NCBI GenBank assembly: GCA_030039005.1
Contig: JASHQT010000121.1
Span: 1-5,179, forward strand
Direction of reading: 5' to 3'
DNA: 5,179 nucleotides
DNA from: Bryobacteraceae bacterium
GTDB lineage: Bacteria; Acidobacteriota; Terriglobia; Bryobacterales; Bryobacteraceae
Under the pieces are notes generated by a model. That model did no database searches. It was not told the DNA's origin and saw nothing but the letters and a program-made list of their open reading frames with translations. This document shows, piece by piece, positions 4,944 through 5,179 of this stretch. The position numbers and the translations under genes are program-made. Each line of letters opens with the position of its first letter. Position 1 is the first letter of the stretch.

Positions 4944-5179
4944 CTAGCGTTCGGTTCTTGCGGGCGGAGGCGCAGGCGCGGTGGCCTTGGCGGGCATGGG
5001 GGACGGTTTTTCGAGCGCAGGTTTTGCGGGGGCAGGCTGCGGCGCCGCTGGTTTGCCGGACAAAGGGGAAGGCTTTTCCGCCTCTGATCCGGTGGTGTGC
5101 GGCGGCGTCTGCACGCTGTCGCCCGGGGCCAGATATTTCACTACAATCGATACTCGCCGGTTGGAGGGGCTGGTGGGAT
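4944..5179 (-). CDS. OmpA/MotB-type C-terminal protein, 3' end only, runs off right edge
   Basis: The last 77 residues of a protein whose start lies outside the window. PTSPSNRRVSIVVKYL contains the NRRV.I block that ends the OmpA/MotB (Pal-like) peptidoglycan-binding domain. The asparagine and two arginines are a hallmark of that fold. The protein is therefore probably an outer-membrane, periplasmic or envelope-anchored protein that contacts peptidoglycan non-covalently. After the domain comes a tail of about 60 residues, rich in Pro, Ala and Lys, with EKPSP repeated at residues 34-38 and 56-60 of the visible part. It is probably disordered and ends in ARTER with a TAG stop. The frame is open to the window edge. 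Whether it belongs to the OmpA, Pal or MotB group cannot be decided from this fragment. Confidence 0.8.
   Translation of the reverse strand, partial: PTSPSNRRVSIVVKYLAPGDSVQTPPHTTGSEAEKPSPLSGKPAAPQPAPAKPALEKPSPMPAKATAPAPPPARTER

Overview
The window looks like chromosomal DNA from a GC-rich bacterium, most likely Acidobacteriota (Bryobacterales/Solibacter-like). This rests on my recollection of similar DUF4159, SSS-transporter and deoxyhypusine-synthase-like proteins, on the high GC content, and on an OmpA protein with a Pro/Ala-rich tail. It is a family-level impression and no database was searched. No tRNA, rRNA, CRISPR array, insertion sequence or phage gene is visible.

Layout: (1) 1-557, minus strand: the N-terminal 185 residues of a sodium:solute symporter (SSS family), running off the left edge. 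(2) 558-652: a short divergent promoter region with a 21-bp-spaced direct repeat. (3) 653-1507, plus strand: a DUF4159 protein with a signal peptide. (4) 1508-1586: a convergent intergenic stretch with two GC-rich hairpins. (5) 4788 down to 1587, minus strand: four co-directional genes. In transcription order these are a small helix-turn-helix-like protein, a deoxyhypusine-synthase-family protein, a PhzF-family isomerase and an aldose-1-epimerase-like protein. The last three are tightly packed (a 4-bp ATGA overlap, then a 16-nt gap with a good Shine-Dalgarno) and almost certainly form one operon. (6) 4847-4943: an intergenic region with sigma70-like promoter matches reading into the cluster. 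(7) 4944-5179, minus strand: the C-terminal end of an OmpA/MotB-type peptidoglycan-binding protein with a Pro/Ala/Lys-rich tail, running off the right edge.

The most interesting item is the deoxyhypusine-synthase homologue. Bacteria have no eIF5A to modify. This protein keeps the catalytic lysine in its SWGKI motif, but the residues aligned with the spermidine-holding acidic and histidine positions of the human enzyme are replaced. This fits a polyamine-type role with altered amine specificity (homospermidine-synthase-like, as for cyanobacterial SpeY), but the substrate is not known from sequence. Its coupling to a PhzF-like isomerase and a mutarotase-like protein has no pathway explanation that I recognise.
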